DNA from: Zavarzinella formosa DSM 19928
GTDB lineage: Bacteria; Planctomycetota; Planctomycetia; Gemmatales; Gemmataceae
NCBI RefSeq assembly: GCF_000255705.1
Contig: NZ_JH636441.1
Location: forward strand, 63,148-107,728
DNA: 44,581 nucleotides
Reading direction: 5' to 3'
The notes beneath the pieces were generated by a model. It saw only the letters and a program-made list of their open reading frames with translations. It was not told where the DNA came from and did not search any database. Position 1 is the stretch's first letter. Every line of letters begins with the position of its first letter. The position numbers were made by a program, and so were the translations under genes. Shown here in pieces: positions 17,774-26,975 of the stretch.

Positions 17774-19582
17774 TCACTTTCTCACCTCAATCCCCGGCAC
17801 TCCTTCGGTGATGCGATATCCCCGGTCGGCCTCCAGAGGGCCGATCTTTTGGATCTGTCCCGAGGGCCAGCGAATCTCGATTTCATCGACCTGTCGGGCG
17901 GCGCCCAAGCCGACGAGCAACCGGGGGTCATGGGCTGACAGGTAACTCCCCCCGCCTTCACGATGCCGCACCAGCGAGCGGTCGCCAATTCGGAATGTCA
18001 CCTTCGCCCCGACCGCGTCGCGGTTGCTTTTCGTGCCCCGAAGTTCGAGGCGAAGCCAGTGATGCGGGGTGGTGGATTCGTTGTGCAGCAAAGCCGCCGG
18101 GCCGCCGCTGTCGGCGAGATACAAGTCAACGCGGCCATCGTTGTCGTAGTCGGCGAGGGCCAGCCCCCGGCCCACATAACGCTTCTGAAACGCCGGGCCG
18201 GCCACGGCGGAGAACTCCTGAAAGCGCCCCCGGCCGTCGTTGAGGAATAATTGGGGTGTTTGCCGGAAGGTGTTGTTCGGGTCGCCGTCGAGATCGATGT
18301 GGGCCATCACATGCCCGTTGGCGACCACCAGATCCAAACTCCCGTCCCGGTCCACATCGATCGCCACCGTTCCGAATCCGAGGCGGTGCCAGCTTGGCGG
18401 CCCCAACCCGGACCCGGCGGTGGCGTCCAGAAATCGACAGCCGCCCAGATTGCGGAAGAAACTGTTCGCCTCGCGGGCGAAGGCGGTGGCGAACAAATCC
18501 GGCCGTCCGTCCCCGTCGAGATCGGCGGCGACGGTCCCCATGTATGCCTGCGGATTGCCGCTCCCGTTGACGGCGCAGCCGCTGGACGGGCCGCGACGCT
18601 CGAACTTGCCGCCGCCGAGATTGCGAAACAGGAAGTTCGGCGCGCCGTCGTTGGCCACGAACAGGTCCGGCAGACCATCGTCGTCGAGGTCCAGCGCCAC
18701 CACGCCCAGCGCCTTGGCGTTGGGCTGGTCCACGTTGGCTTGCGCCGTCACATCAACGAATCGGCCGTCGCCGAGGTTCCGGTACAGCACGCAGGTCGTC
18801 CCCGAGAATCGCAGCGGCGGGCAGGCGGCCCGGCGGCCGGTGGCGGCTTGGCGGCACTCCGGATAGTTGGCGAAGTCAACGCGGACATAACTGCACACAA
18901 ACAAGTCGAGCTTGCCATCGTTGTCAAAGTCGAGGAAGGCCGCGCTCGTGCTCCAGTTCGGCCGGTCGCGCCAGTCGGGGTGATCGGCCATGCCCGCCTG
19001 AGCGGTGATATCCTCGAAACGCCGGCCCCCGTTGCCGTCCGGGACGTTGTGCCACAAGACGTTTGGCTTGCCAACACAAGTGAGAAACAGATCCGGGAAG
19101 CCATCGTTGTCGATGTCCCCGACGGCCGCCCCCTGGCCGCAGCCGACATGCCCGCATCCGGCGGCGGCTGTCACATCCTCGAATTTGCCGTCGCCGAGAT
19201 TGCGGTAGAGTTTGCAACCCGGCTTGTCGGCGGGAAAAGGGGGGAGGATGGGGTATCCCTGCACCAAAAACAGGTCAAGCAAACCGTCCTGGTCATAGTC
19301 GATCCAAGCCGCGCCGGGGCCGGTGGAGTCCGTCAGATATTCCATGTCAGTCCGGCCGTCCACATGATGAAACTTAATCCCGGCGGCGGCTGTCACATCC
19401 ACAAACGAAAGGGTGACACCCGGCGGCAAGACCGGAGATGGCTCTGATGCCTGGCCGGGGACGACAGCAGACGGAGTGGTGTTTGGCGGATCGGGCGTCT
19501 TTTCACGAGAAAGCATGAGCCACGCGGCCACCCCGCCCCCGACGATCAGAAGGGCGGCGAGGCCGGAAACAAGGTAACGCAT
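17774..19582 (-). CDS. CRTAC1-type FG-GAP/ASPIC-UnbV membrane-anchored protein (copy d)
   Basis: This 602-residue protein starts at an ATG with GAGG upstream. It has an N-terminal transmembrane helix (about 2-25), a Pro-rich linker, FG-GAP/VCBS repeats with DxDxDG sites (DYDQDGLLDLFL, DIDNDGFPDLFL, DFDNDGKLDLFV, DLDDDGLPDLFV, DLDGDGRPDLFA, DVDRDGSLDLVV, DYDNDGRVDLYL) and a C-terminal ASPIC/UnbV domain (GGGSYLSAHD, LLVGLG, IRWPSG). The Cys pair YPEC...ACPPLRF precedes LYRNLGDGRF as in copies b and c. It lies 26 nt downstream of copy c and is last in the lipoprotein-led operon. Similarity to copy c suggests duplication. Confidence 0.85.
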   Translation of the reverse strand: MRYLVSGLAALLIVGGGVAAWLMLSREKTPDPPNTTPSAVVPGQASEPSPVLPPGVTLSFVDVTAAAGIKFHHVDGRTDMEYLTDSTGPGAAWIDYDQDGLLDLFLVQGYPILPPFPADKPGCKLYRNLGDGKFEDVTAAAGCGHVGCGQGAAVGDIDNDGFPDLFLTCVGKPNVLWHNVPDGNGGRRFEDITAQAGMADHPDWRDRPNWSTSAAFLDFDNDGKLDLFVCSYVRVDFANYPECRQAATGRRAACPPLRFSGTTCVLYRNLGDGRFVDVTAQANVDQPNAKALGVVALDLDDDGLPDLFVANDGAPNFLFRNLGGGKFERRGPSSGCAVNGSGNPQAYMGTVAADLDGDGRPDLFATAFAREANSFFRNLGGCRFLDATAGSGLGPPSWHRLGFGTVAIDVDRDGSLDLVVANGHVMAHIDLDGDPNNTFRQTPQLFLNDGRGRFQEFSAVAGPAFQKRYVGRGLALADYDNDGRVDLYLADSGGPAALLHNESTTPHHWLRLELRGTKSNRDAVGAKVTFRIGDRSLVRHREGGGSYLSAHDPRLLVGLGAARQVDEIEIRWPSGQIQKIGPLEADRGYRITEGVPGIEVRK

Positions 19583-19608
19583 GGGAGAGAACCTCGGGGC
19601 GAGAAACC

Positions 19609-21447
19609 CTATTTCGACGAGCCGGTCGGGGCGGCGATCCCCTCCCGCAGAATGTAACCGCGATCAACGGCAAACGGGCCAAACCGCTGGACAGTCCCGG
19701 CGGCGTTTGGCCAGCGAACTTCAACCTCATCCACCCGGTCCGCCGGGCCAACCCCGACCAACAGCCGCCGATCATGGGCCGAATAGTAACTCCCGCCGCC
19801 GATGACATGCCGGACAAACGTGCGGCCGCCGGCCCGCACCGTGACCACCGCTCCGATGGCATCCCGGTTGGCCCCGGCCGGGTCGCGGTGGGCGGCGCCT
19901 TCGAGATCCAGCGAGATCCAGTGATTCGATGATTCGGTGGTGTTTCGCAGCAACGCGACCGTGTCCCCGACATGCGTCACGGCCAGATCCATTCGGCCGT
20001 CATTGTCGAAATCGGCCTTCGCCACGCCCCGGCCGACACGCGGTTGGCCGAAGTATGGCCCGGCCGTCGCGGAGGCTTCCCGGAAGCGGCCGTGGCCGTC
20101 CCCCAAGAACAATTGCATCTTCTGGGCGTATTCCTGGGGCTTGCCATCCTCCTTGGGCAGAAGATCGGCGGCGTTCCGTCGAGTGTGGCCGTTGGCGACG
20201 AACAAATCCAGATTTCCGTCGTTGTCCGGGTCGAAGAGGGCTGTCCCCCAGCCGACCTTGTCCCAACTGGCGGCAAACATCCCGGCACTCGTGCTGACAT
20301 CCGTGAACAGGCCCTTGCCCCGGTTCCGAAACAACACGGTTCCCTCCCGGATGTAGGTCGTCACGAACAGGTCCGGCAGACCGTTCCCGGTGATGTCCCC
20401 GGCCTCGACTCCCATGCTTCCCATCGCCCGGCCGAGATGGGTGGCCCCGGTTCCGCTTCGCAGGGCGACCGATTGAAACTTCCCGCCGCCGAGATTGCGG
20501 TAGTGGTGATTCAGCACTTCGTCGTTGCCGACAAAAATGTCGGCCCGGCCGTCGCCGTCCAAATCAAGAATCACGACGCCGAGGGCTTTTCCCCCCGGTT
20601 CCAACCCGGCTGTCGCGGAGACATCGGTGAAGGTGCCGCCGCCGTTGTTGCGGAACAGAAAACTTCGGGCGCCTTCAAAATGATGCGGCCCGCAGGCGCT
20701 CCGGACGGGGCCGTTCGGCCCCGCCTCCACACAGGGCGGGTAAGCATTAACATCCAATGCCAGATAACGACAGACGAACAAGTCGAGGCGGCCCGTGCCA
20801 TGCAAATCGCCGAACGCCGCGCTGGTGCACCATCCATCTAAAACGATTCCGGCTTCTTTGGTCACATCACGAAACCGCCGGCCTCCGGGGGCTGGTTCGT
20901 TGTGGAACAACTGGCCGCCGCCGAAATGGCTGACGAAGAGGTCCGGGAAACCGTCGTTGTCATAGTCCCCGACGGCCACCCCCTGACCATATCCGATGGT
21001 CAGCAACCCGACGGAATCCGTGACATCGGTGAAGGTTCCGTTGCCGTTGTTGCGGTAAAGCCGGCTGGCCGGACGGGGCTTCGCCTGCGGATCGGCGGGG
21101 AATTGGCCCCCTTGAACGAAGAACAAATCCGGGAAACCATCGCGATCAAAATCGAGCCACGCCGTTCCGCCCCCCATCACTTCCGGAAGAAATTGGTTTG
21201 GGGTGGCCCCGTCTTCGTGCCGAAAATGGATGTTAGAAACTTGCGTCACGTCGTCTAACGTGACGGAGGAACGCGGTTCGCCGTCAGAAGCGGGGCCGAT
21301 AACAGGAACGCCGCCCCGCTGGCGGGCGAAAACCGCCCACACGAGAATCGCAAGTCCGGCGAGGATCAGAAGGGCCAGCAGCAGGACAACCGGGCGTCCC
21401 ATTCGCGGACTCCCGGTGACCGCTTGAGGGGTGCCGTCTCCGCTCAC
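19609..21447 (-). CDS. CRTAC1-type FG-GAP/ASPIC-UnbV membrane-anchored protein (copy c)
   Basis: This 612-residue protein starts at an ATG that overlaps the stop of the upstream lipoprotein gene (ATGA, 21444-21447), so the two are translationally coupled. A transmembrane anchor at about 18-42 is followed by FG-GAP/VCBS repeats (DFDRDGFPDLFF, DYDNDGFPDLFV, DLDGDGRADIFV, DPDNDGNLDLFV, DFDNDGRMDLAV) and an ASPIC/UnbV domain (GGGSYYSAHD, LLVGVG, VRWPN). The Cys pair is YPPC...SACGPHHF before FLFRNNGGGTF. It is predicted to lie outside the cytoplasmic membrane; its ligand is unknown. Confidence 0.85.
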   Translation of the reverse strand: MSGDGTPQAVTGSPRMGRPVVLLLALLILAGLAILVWAVFARQRGGVPVIGPASDGEPRSSVTLDDVTQVSNIHFRHEDGATPNQFLPEVMGGGTAWLDFDRDGFPDLFFVQGGQFPADPQAKPRPASRLYRNNGNGTFTDVTDSVGLLTIGYGQGVAVGDYDNDGFPDLFVSHFGGGQLFHNEPAPGGRRFRDVTKEAGIVLDGWCTSAAFGDLHGTGRLDLFVCRYLALDVNAYPPCVEAGPNGPVRSACGPHHFEGARSFLFRNNGGGTFTDVSATAGLEPGGKALGVVILDLDGDGRADIFVGNDEVLNHHYRNLGGGKFQSVALRSGTGATHLGRAMGSMGVEAGDITGNGLPDLFVTTYIREGTVLFRNRGKGLFTDVSTSAGMFAASWDKVGWGTALFDPDNDGNLDLFVANGHTRRNAADLLPKEDGKPQEYAQKMQLFLGDGHGRFREASATAGPYFGQPRVGRGVAKADFDNDGRMDLAVTHVGDTVALLRNTTESSNHWISLDLEGAAHRDPAGANRDAIGAVVTVRAGGRTFVRHVIGGGSYYSAHDRRLLVGVGPADRVDEVEVRWPNAAGTVQRFGPFAVDRGYILREGIAAPTGSSK

Positions 21448-21881
21448 TTGGACCGGCCGCCGGAGCCGGTGGCTGTTTTCAGCGCCAGGTTGAGGTCGGC
21501 GCCGGCGACCACATCCTGAAGCTGGTTGTTCCCGTCGTCGGTCGCGGCGACCTCATCGTTCGATTTCTTTGCGGCTTTGGCGGCTTTGATCGCCTCGTCC
21601 ATATTGTCCGAAGCGGAGCCTTTTGTGTATGAACTGACTTTGACGCGGTACTTGCCCGGCGTGACACCCTTCACGGCAAATTTGCCGTCCGTGATTTCAC
21701 CGCCAACGGCTGTCCCTGTTCCCCCTTCCGGGGTAAAGCTGATGTTGCCATTCTTGACTGGCTGGCCGTTGTGGGTCACCGTTCCCTTGACGGCACTTTC
21801 AGCCCCGCCGCATCCGAGGAGCGACATGAAAGCCAGCAGGGCGATGGGAGAAGCATTTTTGAAGAGAGAAAAGAGTTTCAT
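21444..21881 (-). CDS. Small carboxypeptidase-regulatory-like lipoprotein
   Basis: This 145-residue lipoprotein has a signal sequence with lipobox SLLGC (Cys24) after a hydrophobic core (ASPIALLAFMSLLGC). The mature part starts with VKGTVTHNGQPVKNGNISF and continues TPEGGTGTAVGGEITDGKF and GVTPGKYRVKV, a transthyretin/carboxypeptidase-regulatory-like beta-sandwich common in planctomycete genomes and of unknown function. The tail is Ala/Lys/Asp-rich and probably helical. It is the first gene of a three-gene minus operon with CRTAC1 copies c and d. No good Shine-Dalgarno sequence precedes the ATG; a perfect 15-bp inverted repeat begins 11 nt upstream of it. Confidence 0.85.
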   Translation of the reverse strand: MKLFSLFKNASPIALLAFMSLLGCGGAESAVKGTVTHNGQPVKNGNISFTPEGGTGTAVGGEITDGKFAVKGVTPGKYRVKVSSYTKGSASDNMDEAIKAAKAAKKSNDEVAATDDGNNQLQDVVAGADLNLALKTATGSGGRSK

Positions 21882-21892
21882 TGCACTTGACG

Positions 21893-21933
21893 GGAGAGTT
21901 TGTTAATCTTCTACTAATATTAACAAACTCTCC
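21893..21933. promoter_or_regulatory. Perfect 15-bp inverted repeat upstream of the lipoprotein operon
   Basis: GGAGAGTTTGTTAAT (21893-21907) and its exact reverse complement (21919-21933) flank an 11-nt AT-rich loop. It lies 11 nt in front of the minus-strand ATG at 21881 and about 130 nt from the divergent DUF1559 start. It could be an operator or a 5'-leader hairpin; the inner TTGTTAAT...ATTAACAA half-sites look like a protein-binding site (inference). Confidence 0.6.
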
Positions 21934-22062
21934 GATCAAATTTCACAAATTTTTGACCGCAGATTTTTTTCAAAAAGCCCTTGTAACTATCAGTAAACGT
22001 CGGCGCCCGGTCAAGTCTTTTTATTTTTTCCGCTTCTCTCTCTCAGTGCGGAGGTTCTGACC

Positions 22063-23070
<1,008 letters not shown>

Positions 23071-23080
23071 TGATTGGTGT

Positions 23081-23114
23081 CGGGCGGGGATTCGGATATC
23101 CGAATCCCCGCCCG
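23081..23114. terminator. 34-nt perfect palindrome between convergent genes
   Basis: CGGGCGGGGATTCGGAT at 23081-23097 is followed directly by its exact reverse complement at 23098-23114. It lies 10 nt after the DUF1559 stop and 49 nt before the end of the convergent DUF1501 gene, so it can serve both strands. There is no U-tract on either side. Confidence 0.7.
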
Positions 23115-23163
23115 TGATTCTTCAGACACTTTTTGCAATGACTGCGAACTGGCCTAACCCGGC

Positions 23164-24522
23164 TCACCGGATGATCTTCTTCACGACCTCGCCGGAGACA
23201 TCGGTCAGCCGATAGTCTCGGCCACCGTGGCGGTAAGTCAGCTTCTCGTGATCGAAGCCCATGAGGTGCAAAATCGTGGCGTGCAGGTCATGGATGTGAA
23301 CCTTGTCCGTCACGGATCGGAAGCCGAATTCATCGGTTTCGCCGTAGGTCATGCCGCCTTTCACGCCGCCCCCGGCCATCCACATGGTGAAGCCCCAGGG
23401 GTTATGATCCCGGCCGTCGGCGTTCTCGGTCGTCGGCGTGCGGCCAAACTCGCCGCCCCAGAGAACCAGTGTCTCGTCCAACAGACCCCGTTGTTTCAAA
23501 TCCGTTAGCAAGGCGGCGATTGGTTGGTCAATGTCCTTGCACAACGTCCGCGTGGCGGCTGTGTGATTGGAGTGGGTGTCCCACGGCTGGCCGTTGCCGT
23601 AATAAATTTGGGTGAACCGGACGCCGCGCTCGGCCAATCGGCGGGCGAGCAGGCAGCCGTTGGCGAAGTGTCCTTTGCCGTAGCGGTCGCGGACCTTCAC
23701 GGGTTCGTGGTTGATGTCGAACGCGTCGGATGCTTCGATTTGCATCCGGTAGGCCGTTTCCATCGAACGAATGCGGGCTTCCAGATTTGGGTCGCCGCCC
23801 CGTTCGGCCTGATGTTGGTCGTTCAACTGCCGCATCAGTTCCAGTTGGCGTCGCTGTTCATCCGGCTTGACCTTGGCGTTGTTCAAAAACGGAATCATCT
23901 GCTTGGGGTCGAGATTGGTGTGGTTGACATACATCCCCTGATGCTCGCCCGGCAGAAACCCGCTCGACCACAACTCGGCAAACCGCACCGGCCGACCCGG
24001 ACAACAGACGACGAAACTCGGCAGGTTCGCGTTCTCCGTTCCCAAACCATAGGAGAGCCACGCCCCCAGCGTGGGGCGATTCGGCGTCAAGGTGCCGTTG
24101 TTCATCATGAACAACGCGGGGCCGTGGTTGGGGTTGTCGGTGTGCAATGATCGCAACACGCAGATATCGTCCACGCAAGCGGCTGTCTGTGGTAGCAGTT
24201 CGCTCACTTCGACGCCGCTTTGGCCGTGCTTGGAGAACTTGAACGGCACGGCCATCAAATTCCCGGTGGGGCGTTCCGTCCGCAAATCCGCTCCAGGGGG
24301 CTTCGTCCCGGCGTGTTTGTTCAACAACGGTTTGGGATCGAACAAATCGCCGTGGAAGGGGCCGCCGTTCATGAACAAGTGGATGATTCGCTTCGCCTTC
24401 GGGGCGAAATGCGGCGCACGCGGGACCGCCGGGGAGGCTTTCAGGATGTCCGCCAGGGCGAGCAACCCCAACCCGCCCCCCATTGACTGGACCATTTGCC
24501 GACGGCTAAAAAGCGGTTGCAT
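23164..24522 (-). CDS. DUF1501 protein
   Basis: This 452-residue protein begins FSRRQMVQSMGGGLGLLALA, a Tat-like twin-arginine leader of the type usual for DUF1501. The body has the alkaline-phosphatase/sulfatase-like fold marks of the family: LFMNGGPFHGDLFDPKP, a WLSYGLGTEN segment, ERGVRFTQIYYGNGQPWDTH, VLWGGEFGRTP, GRDHNPWGFTMWMAGGGVKGG and a C-terminal HDLHATILHLMGFDHEKLTY. DUF1501 proteins are typically encoded next to DUF1549/DUF1553 cytochromes in planctomycetes, and this one lies 21 nt downstream of such a gene. The substrate is unknown; sulfated or phosphorylated polysaccharide turnover has been suggested for the pair but is not shown. Confidence 0.93.
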   Translation of the reverse strand: MQPLFSRRQMVQSMGGGLGLLALADILKASPAVPRAPHFAPKAKRIIHLFMNGGPFHGDLFDPKPLLNKHAGTKPPGADLRTERPTGNLMAVPFKFSKHGQSGVEVSELLPQTAACVDDICVLRSLHTDNPNHGPALFMMNNGTLTPNRPTLGAWLSYGLGTENANLPSFVVCCPGRPVRFAELWSSGFLPGEHQGMYVNHTNLDPKQMIPFLNNAKVKPDEQRRQLELMRQLNDQHQAERGGDPNLEARIRSMETAYRMQIEASDAFDINHEPVKVRDRYGKGHFANGCLLARRLAERGVRFTQIYYGNGQPWDTHSNHTAATRTLCKDIDQPIAALLTDLKQRGLLDETLVLWGGEFGRTPTTENADGRDHNPWGFTMWMAGGGVKGGMTYGETDEFGFRSVTDKVHIHDLHATILHLMGFDHEKLTYRHGGRDYRLTDVSGEVVKKIIR

Positions 24523-24543
24523 GAGCGTTGTCCACTGGAAGAA

Positions 24544-26850
24544 TCAATCAACAAACTGAAACTCGTTGCTTCCCAACAGGACTTGTGCATATTGCTGCCA
24601 AGCCGATTCGTTGTTTGGCTGCACAAAGGCCTGCCCCAACTTCAATTGATCCCCTGTCGGTGAACGTCCGAACAGGAGTTTGTAAGCCCGTTCAATCCGC
24701 TTCGCCGGGTCGGTTCCCGCATCTGCCTGCAATCGTTTCACCAACGCCATCGATTGCTCGGCCATCAACGGGCTGTTCAAGGTGAACAACTGCTGGAGCG
24801 GCGTGATGGTCGGAATGCGGTTCGGGCTATGCGTGATCGGGTCGGGAAAATCGTGCAGGCGAAGAATGTCGGTCAGCTCTCGACGCCGGACGACTCCGTA
24901 AATCGTGCGGCGATGGTTGGTGGCCAGATTCAATTCAGTCGGTGGACCGCCCATCTTCAAGTCGAGACTTCCGGTGACATAGAGCAGGGCATCCCGCCAC
25001 GCTTCCACGTCCAGTCTTCGCCGGGGGAATTTCGAGTAATATCGATACCCGGCGTCACCATTCGGAGCCGGGCCGCTGGCTTGCTGATAAGTGGCCGAGA
25101 GCATGATTTCGCGGTGCAGCCACTTGATCGACCAACCGTTGGCAATGAACCGGGACGCCAAATCTTCCAGCAAATCCGGGTGGGAAGGAGGCTCGCCTTG
25201 CTTGCCGAAATCGCTCGGCGTCTCCACGATGCCGATGCCGAAGTGTTCCTTCCAAACACGATTGACGAAAACCCTCGCCACCAGCGGCGAAGAATCGGTG
25301 ACAAGAGAATTAGCCAGTTCGAGCCGGCCGCTCCCCTTGGTGAACTTCGCCGGTTCGCCACGAGAAAGAACCGACACGAACCGGCGGGAGACCATCGGCC
25401 CCGGTTTATTCGGGTTGCCCCGGATCTCCAACGCGATGTCTTGTGGCTTCTCCTGATAGATCACCCGGCTGCCGTGCGTACCCACGGCGTTTACCACTTG
25501 CAGGCTGGCATCCCGCAATCCGGGAATCAGCGGGGCCTCGTATCCGGGGGTAGCCTTCAACTTGGCAATTTGCTTTTGAAGATCCTCGATTTTGGCCGTC
25601 TCGATCTTCTCTTTCTTCGCCCCGAGTTTCTTAACCTCGGCCTCCAACTTCACAACCTGTTCGCGGATCTGCACGATGGCGTCCCCGTTCACTCCCGGAA
25701 CCAACGCTTGGTCAGCCTGTTTGGAACTGGCGAACACGCCTGCAAGGGCGTAATAATCTTCGGCCGTGATCGGGTCGAACTTGTGATCGTGGCAGCGGGC
25801 GCAAGCGATGTTCAACCCGAGAAACGTACTGGAAAGCGTGTGAATCCGCTCTTCATATTCATCAGACACAATGGTCTTGATGATCTCCACTGGAAGCTGA
25901 AGTTCCTTCCAATAGGTGGGGCTGAGGCCGATGAAACCCAACGCGGCCAGATCATCTGTTTTCGCATCCGGCATTTGATCGGCGGCCAGTTGCAACTTCG
26001 CAAATCGCGGGAAGGGCACATCTTCGTTGACCGCTCGGACCACCCAATCCCGGTAATAATGCGGCTGGCCTTTGGTTTCCACCCATGCCTCGGCGATGTC
26101 GCAATAACGGGTCAGATCCAGCCAGTGCCGCCCCCAGCGTTCGCCGTATTGCGGAGAGGCCAGCCATTGGTCAATCACCTTCGCAAAAGCGATCGGGCTG
26201 GAGTCTTTCTCAAAAGCCTCGACTTCCTCGGGCGTGGGAGGAAGGCCGAGCAAATCAAATTTGGCCCGACGGAGTAACACTCGCTTCGGGGCAGGTTCGC
26301 CCGGCTTGATTGAGCGTTTTTCCAGTTCCGCAAGGATAAAAGAATCGATCCGTTGCTTGGGCCATGCGCCTGCTTGAATTTTGGGAACTTCTGGGGAACG
26401 GAGCGGTTGAAACGACCAGAATTTTCGCCCGGCTTCGATGTCAATCTTCCGGGCCGGTTTCGCGGTGCTGGCCGACGCGGGGAACGCCAAGCCACGGCGA
26501 ACCCACTGTTCCAGATTGGCCACTTCCCGTTCGCCGAGTTTGCCCTTGGGGGGCATTTGCATGTCCGTGTCTTTGTAATGCACGGCCTGGATCAACAAGC
26601 TCTTGCCCGGATCGCCGACCACGGCGCTTGGGCCGGTGTCGCCCCCTTTGAGGATGGCTTCGCGTGAATCGAGCAGGAGGCCGCCTTTGATTTTCTTCGC
26701 GGTTGCCGAATGGCAGGAGTAGCATTGCTCGATGAGCAATGGGCGTATTTTTTGCTCGAAGAAAGCAAGATCCTCGGTCGATGGGAGAGATTGACCGAAA
26801 GATTGCGAAACAACGAACAGCCCCAAGAACAGGCCAGGCAGGTTTTTCAT
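24544..26850 (-). CDS. PSCyt1 / DUF1549 / DUF1553 planctomycete cytochrome protein
   Basis: This 768-residue exported protein starts with signal peptide MKNLPGLFLGLFVVSQSFGQ. A PSCyt1 (planctomycete cytochrome c) domain follows, with one c-heme motif CYSCH at residues 43-47 and a distal DMQMPPKG that can supply the Met ligand. DUF1549 (PSCyt2) spans about 150-360 and includes RYGERWGRHWLDLTRY-type sequence and CARCHDHKFDPI, a second CxxCH. A coiled-coil-like stretch of Glu/Lys/Ala follows, then DUF1553 (PSD1) at the C-terminus with VFVNRVWKEHFGIGIV. It forms a two-gene operon with DUF1501. The protein probably acts in the periplasm or paryphoplasm as a redox-linked partner of DUF1501. Confidence 0.93.
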   Translation of the reverse strand: MKNLPGLFLGLFVVSQSFGQSLPSTEDLAFFEQKIRPLLIEQCYSCHSATAKKIKGGLLLDSREAILKGGDTGPSAVVGDPGKSLLIQAVHYKDTDMQMPPKGKLGEREVANLEQWVRRGLAFPASASTAKPARKIDIEAGRKFWSFQPLRSPEVPKIQAGAWPKQRIDSFILAELEKRSIKPGEPAPKRVLLRRAKFDLLGLPPTPEEVEAFEKDSSPIAFAKVIDQWLASPQYGERWGRHWLDLTRYCDIAEAWVETKGQPHYYRDWVVRAVNEDVPFPRFAKLQLAADQMPDAKTDDLAALGFIGLSPTYWKELQLPVEIIKTIVSDEYEERIHTLSSTFLGLNIACARCHDHKFDPITAEDYYALAGVFASSKQADQALVPGVNGDAIVQIREQVVKLEAEVKKLGAKKEKIETAKIEDLQKQIAKLKATPGYEAPLIPGLRDASLQVVNAVGTHGSRVIYQEKPQDIALEIRGNPNKPGPMVSRRFVSVLSRGEPAKFTKGSGRLELANSLVTDSSPLVARVFVNRVWKEHFGIGIVETPSDFGKQGEPPSHPDLLEDLASRFIANGWSIKWLHREIMLSATYQQASGPAPNGDAGYRYYSKFPRRRLDVEAWRDALLYVTGSLDLKMGGPPTELNLATNHRRTIYGVVRRRELTDILRLHDFPDPITHSPNRIPTITPLQQLFTLNSPLMAEQSMALVKRLQADAGTDPAKRIERAYKLLFGRSPTGDQLKLGQAFVQPNNESAWQQYAQVLLGSNEFQFVD

Positions 26851-26975
26851 CGCAATTTCTCAGGCAGGATTACCCCACCCTACCGGACACCTGTGCATGA
26901 TGCAAGGACATTTCTTGCCCGGCCGCCGTTCGGCGCGTCAGTGGAAGGTAATCACCTCTTCAGACGTTCCGGCGA

